A stretch of DNA of 64,000 bases from Pseudonocardia autotrophica (GTDB lineage: Bacteria; Actinomycetota; Actinomycetes; Mycobacteriales; Pseudonocardiaceae): the NCBI RefSeq assembly GCF_000717175.1, contig NZ_JNYD01000001.1:62001-126000 (forward strand). The letters are read 5' to 3'. The notes under the pieces were generated by a model, which made no database searches, was not told the DNA's origin, and saw nothing but the letters and a program-made list of their open reading frames with translations. Positions 61,921-64,000 of this stretch are shown here, one piece after another. The position numbers and the translations under genes are program-made. How positions within the stretch are numbered: the stretch's first letter is position 1; each line of letters opens with the position of its first letter.

Positions 61921-63780
61921 TCACGCGTGGTCGGGGCGGCCCCACTCCTGCGGCGAGGTGTACTGCAACAGGTTGTAGAGCCGCTTCTGCACCGTGGCGA
62001 TCTCCCGCACCGACTGCGCGACCAGGCTGCGGTCGAGCGGGGTGAGGCGGCGCATCCACACGACGTCGGACAGCGGCTCGCCGCGGTCGAACTGCGCGAG
62101 CTGCTGGCGCAGCCGCACCCGCTGGAGCACCTCGAACACCTCGATCAGCGTGCTGCCCTGATCGCGGGGCAGCAGCATCGAGCCCGCCGCCGCGGCGAGC
62201 CGGGCCCGCGTCGACAGCTCGGGGGACCGCACGCTCAGCGCCGCCCACCGGGCCATCTCGACGACCGGGCGCAGAGCGTGCGCCTTGAGGTCGAACGTGC
62301 CGCCGCGCCCGGCGAGCACGTCGCGCACCGAGCGCAGGTGTGCGCGGTGCGACAGCGACTCCCGGACCAGCAGCTTCATCGTGGCCGGGTGGTCGCGCAC
62401 GCCGGCGAACACCTCGGTCACCACGGGCCGGGCGGGGTCGCCCTGGATGGGGCGGCCGTCGAGCAGCAGGGACGCCATGAGCATCCCCTGGTCGTCCAGG
62501 GGCGAGACCAGCCACTGCTCGGCGGCCGCGCGCCACTGGGACCGCGTGCGCGCGAAGGCGGGCGACGCCGGGGTGGCGCCGTGCGCGTCGACCCGCAGGC
62601 CCGCCCGGCGCAGCACGTCGGCGACCTCGGCGAACGCGCCCCGGTAGGCGGCCGCCCGGCGCGCGTCGACGGACTCGGCGAACACCACCGCGGAGTCGAT
62701 GTCCGAGCCGAGGGTGGGTTCGCGGCGGGCGTTGCTGCCCAGCAGCATCCAGGTGACCTCGGCCTCGTCGAGGTCCGGGCGCCCGGCGAGGACCAGGGTG
62801 AGGACCCGCCGCATCACGGCGTCGACCACGGTGGAATACACCGCCGTGGTCTCCGAGGCCTCCCGCCGCTGCCGGACGAGGTCGCCGAGCAGGAGCGGGA
62901 GGCGGCGGGCGAGGCTCACCACGTCGTCGAGCCCCTCGGCCCGCACCACCTGCTCGCGCAGCACCACCCCGGCCGCCGAGGGTGAGGCGAGGAAGTCCTG
63001 CGGGTCCACCGCCCCGCGCAGCCGGCCGTCCGCGTCGACGACCAGCAGCAGGTCGAGCCGGTGCTCGGTGAGCTCCTGCAGCACGTCGGCGGTGGGGGTG
63101 CCGGTCCGCACGGTCCGGGCCACCGGGGTCATGACCTCGGTGACCGGCGTGTCCCCGGGCCGCCCCTCGGCCACGACCCGCGCGCGCAGCACGGCGTCGG
63201 TGACCAGCCCGAACCGGCCGTCGCCGACCGGCACGGCGACGTAGCCCGCCCTCCGCTCGGTCATCAGCCGCGCCGCCTCGGCCACCGTGGTCCCCGGCGT
63301 GCCGAGCACGGGCTCGGACACGACCAGCTCGTCGACGGTCCGGAAGCGGGGCGCCGGGCCGGTGCGACTGCGGGCCTCGAAGAGGTCGTGGGCGAGCAGC
63401 CGGACGCCGGCGGGGGAGGAGAACGCCGAGGCCACGGCCTTGCGCGGGATCCGCACCAACCGCACCGGGCCGAGCGCCACCGCCCGCGGCCCGACGGCGG
63501 CGCCGGTCAGGACGGACGTCTGCCCGAAGACCCCGCCGCGGCCGACCGTCTCGTCGGCCGGCCGGTCGCAGGCGTCGTCGACGGTCCACATCTCGACCTG
63601 GCCGGAGAGCACGACGTGGACCGCCTCGCCGGCCTGCGCGAACGCGTCGAGGATCTGCGCGCCCGGCGGATGGTCGACGACCTCGGCCGCCCCGGCGACC
63701 CGCCGCAGCTCGGGCTCCGGCAGCGAGCCGAACGGCGCGGTCCGCCCCAGGAAGCCCGCGAGATCGTCCACAGGCGCCAT
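61921..63780 (-). CDS. cNMP-binding/CBS/DUF294 nucleotidyltransferase-like signalling protein
   Basis: 619 residues. Order: cyclic-nucleotide-binding-like domain (10-130, with HVVLSGQVEMW and GGVFGQTSVL), two CBS domains (about 150-270; VAEAARLMTERRAGYVAVPV, LLLVVDADGRLRGAVDPQDFL), a DUF294 nucleotidyltransferase core (GSNARREPTLGSDIDSAVV, with Gly348, Ser349, Asp360 and Asp362), and a helical C-terminal DUF294_C domain. The catalytic G-S...D-x-D pattern is intact. Such proteins are thought to sense nucleotides and modify a target protein; the target here is unknown. Confidence 0.9.
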   Translation of the reverse strand: MAPVDDLAGFLGRTAPFGSLPEPELRRVAGAAEVVDHPPGAQILDAFAQAGEAVHVVLSGQVEMWTVDDACDRPADETVGRGGVFGQTSVLTGAAVGPRAVALGPVRLVRIPRKAVASAFSSPAGVRLLAHDLFEARSRTGPAPRFRTVDELVVSEPVLGTPGTTVAEAARLMTERRAGYVAVPVGDGRFGLVTDAVLRARVVAEGRPGDTPVTEVMTPVARTVRTGTPTADVLQELTEHRLDLLLVVDADGRLRGAVDPQDFLASPSAAGVVLREQVVRAEGLDDVVSLARRLPLLLGDLVRQRREASETTAVYSTVVDAVMRRVLTLVLAGRPDLDEAEVTWMLLGSNARREPTLGSDIDSAVVFAESVDARRAAAYRGAFAEVADVLRRAGLRVDAHGATPASPAFARTRSQWRAAAEQWLVSPLDDQGMLMASLLLDGRPIQGDPARPVVTEVFAGVRDHPATMKLLVRESLSHRAHLRSVRDVLAGRGGTFDLKAHALRPVVEMARWAALSVRSPELSTRARLAAAAGSMLLPRDQGSTLIEVFEVLQRVRLRQQLAQFDRGEPLSDVVWMRRLTPLDRSLVAQSVREIATVQKRLYNLLQYTSPQEWGRPDHA

Positions 63781-63821
63781 GGTGGCAGGCGCCGGCCAGG
63801 GACCGGTCGATACGGGCGGCG

Positions 63822-64000
63822 TCAGCCCAGGTCGGGCCAGGTGAGCGTGGCCGCGCCCCAGGTCGCCCCGCCGCCGAACGCGGTGAGCACGACCTTGTCG
63901 CCGGGGCGCAGGATCCCGCGGTCGTGCGCGTCGGACAGGGCGACCGGGATCGACGCGGCGGCGGTGTTCCCGACGCGGTCGAGGTTGGCGACGACCCGGT
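63822..64000 (-). CDS. Beta-ketoacyl-ACP synthase III (FabH-like), C-terminal end
   Basis: Only the last 59 codons are in the window; the gene continues past base 64000. They read NLDRVGNTAAASIPVALSD, then GDKVVLTAFGGGATWGAATL before the TGA at 63822-63824. The NxGNTxAASIP motif holds the Asn of the Cys-His-Asn triad and GGGxTWGA is the family C-terminus. Whether it starts fatty acid or polyketide chains, or belongs to a side pathway, cannot be told. Confidence 0.9.
   Translation of the reverse strand, partial: RVVANLDRVGNTAAASIPVALSDAHDRGILRPGDKVVLTAFGGGATWGAATLTWPDLG

Noticed and set aside
59051..63589. A 1512-codon open frame on the minus strand
   Set aside because: It runs opposite the methyltransferase, LLM and msrA genes and then through the DUF294 gene in another frame. 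No domain is readable in it.

Overview
The window is very GC-rich, gene-dense DNA with many GTG starts, 4-bp ATGA/GTGA stop-start overlaps, F420/luciferase-type monooxygenases, a mycofactocin-type SDR, several cytochromes P450 and MarR/TetR/PucR regulators. This points to a filamentous or soil actinomycete, most likely a Pseudonocardia-like member of the Pseudonocardiales (inference from gene content only). I see no rRNA, tRNA, CRISPR array or intact insertion sequence.

Region 1 (1-10.2 kb): the end of a berberine-bridge-type flavin oxidase; a two-gene unit of a trypsin-like protease/alpha-beta hydrolase fusion and a NUC1-type nuclease (a possible conflict or stress system); a secreted small protein; a TetR-like regulator; an ECF sigma factor; and a 921-residue fusion of a catalase-like domain to a cyclooxygenase-like haem peroxidase (a probable oxylipin enzyme). 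The secreted protein and the fusion enzyme, which flank the sigma factor, share a roughly 69-bp promoter-like element.

Region 2 (10.2-17 kb): a phosphotransferase-like gene coupled to a lipocalin-like gene, a divergent P450, a PucR-type regulator, and an ATGA-coupled trio of a lipoprotein, a 30-residue membrane peptide and a four-segment membrane protein.

Region 3 (16.9-42 kb): a catabolic island. It has molybdenum hydroxylase subunits with an SDR, a P450 and an NTF2-fold protein; a P450 with a limonene-epoxide-hydrolase-like protein and a luciferase-type monooxygenase; a facing P450 with a [3Fe-4S] ferredoxin and a frameshifted SDR; an MHS-type transporter; two amidohydrolases; an SDR with a TrmB-family regulator; and a ThuA/TIM-barrel/SDR/alcohol dehydrogenase operon. 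Eight copies of one 16-bp palindrome (core CGTYA-N6-TRACG) lie in the promoters of all these operons and nowhere else that I found. The TrmB-family gene sits in an operon led by one of the sites and is the obvious candidate regulator. An arginine deiminase/permease block (29.9-33.5 kb) without the operator interrupts the island.

Region 4 (42-47.4 kb): sensory and small genes. These are a DevS-like double-GAF protein that lacks its kinase, a pseudokinase with an acidic tail, a cysteine-rich 62-residue protein, and two tandem MarR regulators behind a perfect palindrome.

Region 5 (47.4-64 kb): a formamidase/amide channel/FmdB operon; enoyl-CoA hydratase; a LigD with ligase before polymerase; a translationally coupled operon of a HemK-like methyltransferase, a CDGSH protein, a haem-oxygenase-like di-iron protein and an EgtD-like methyltransferase; an SPL-type radical SAM protein; oxidoreductases; MsrA; a cNMP/CBS/DUF294 signalling protein; and the end of a FabH-like synthase.
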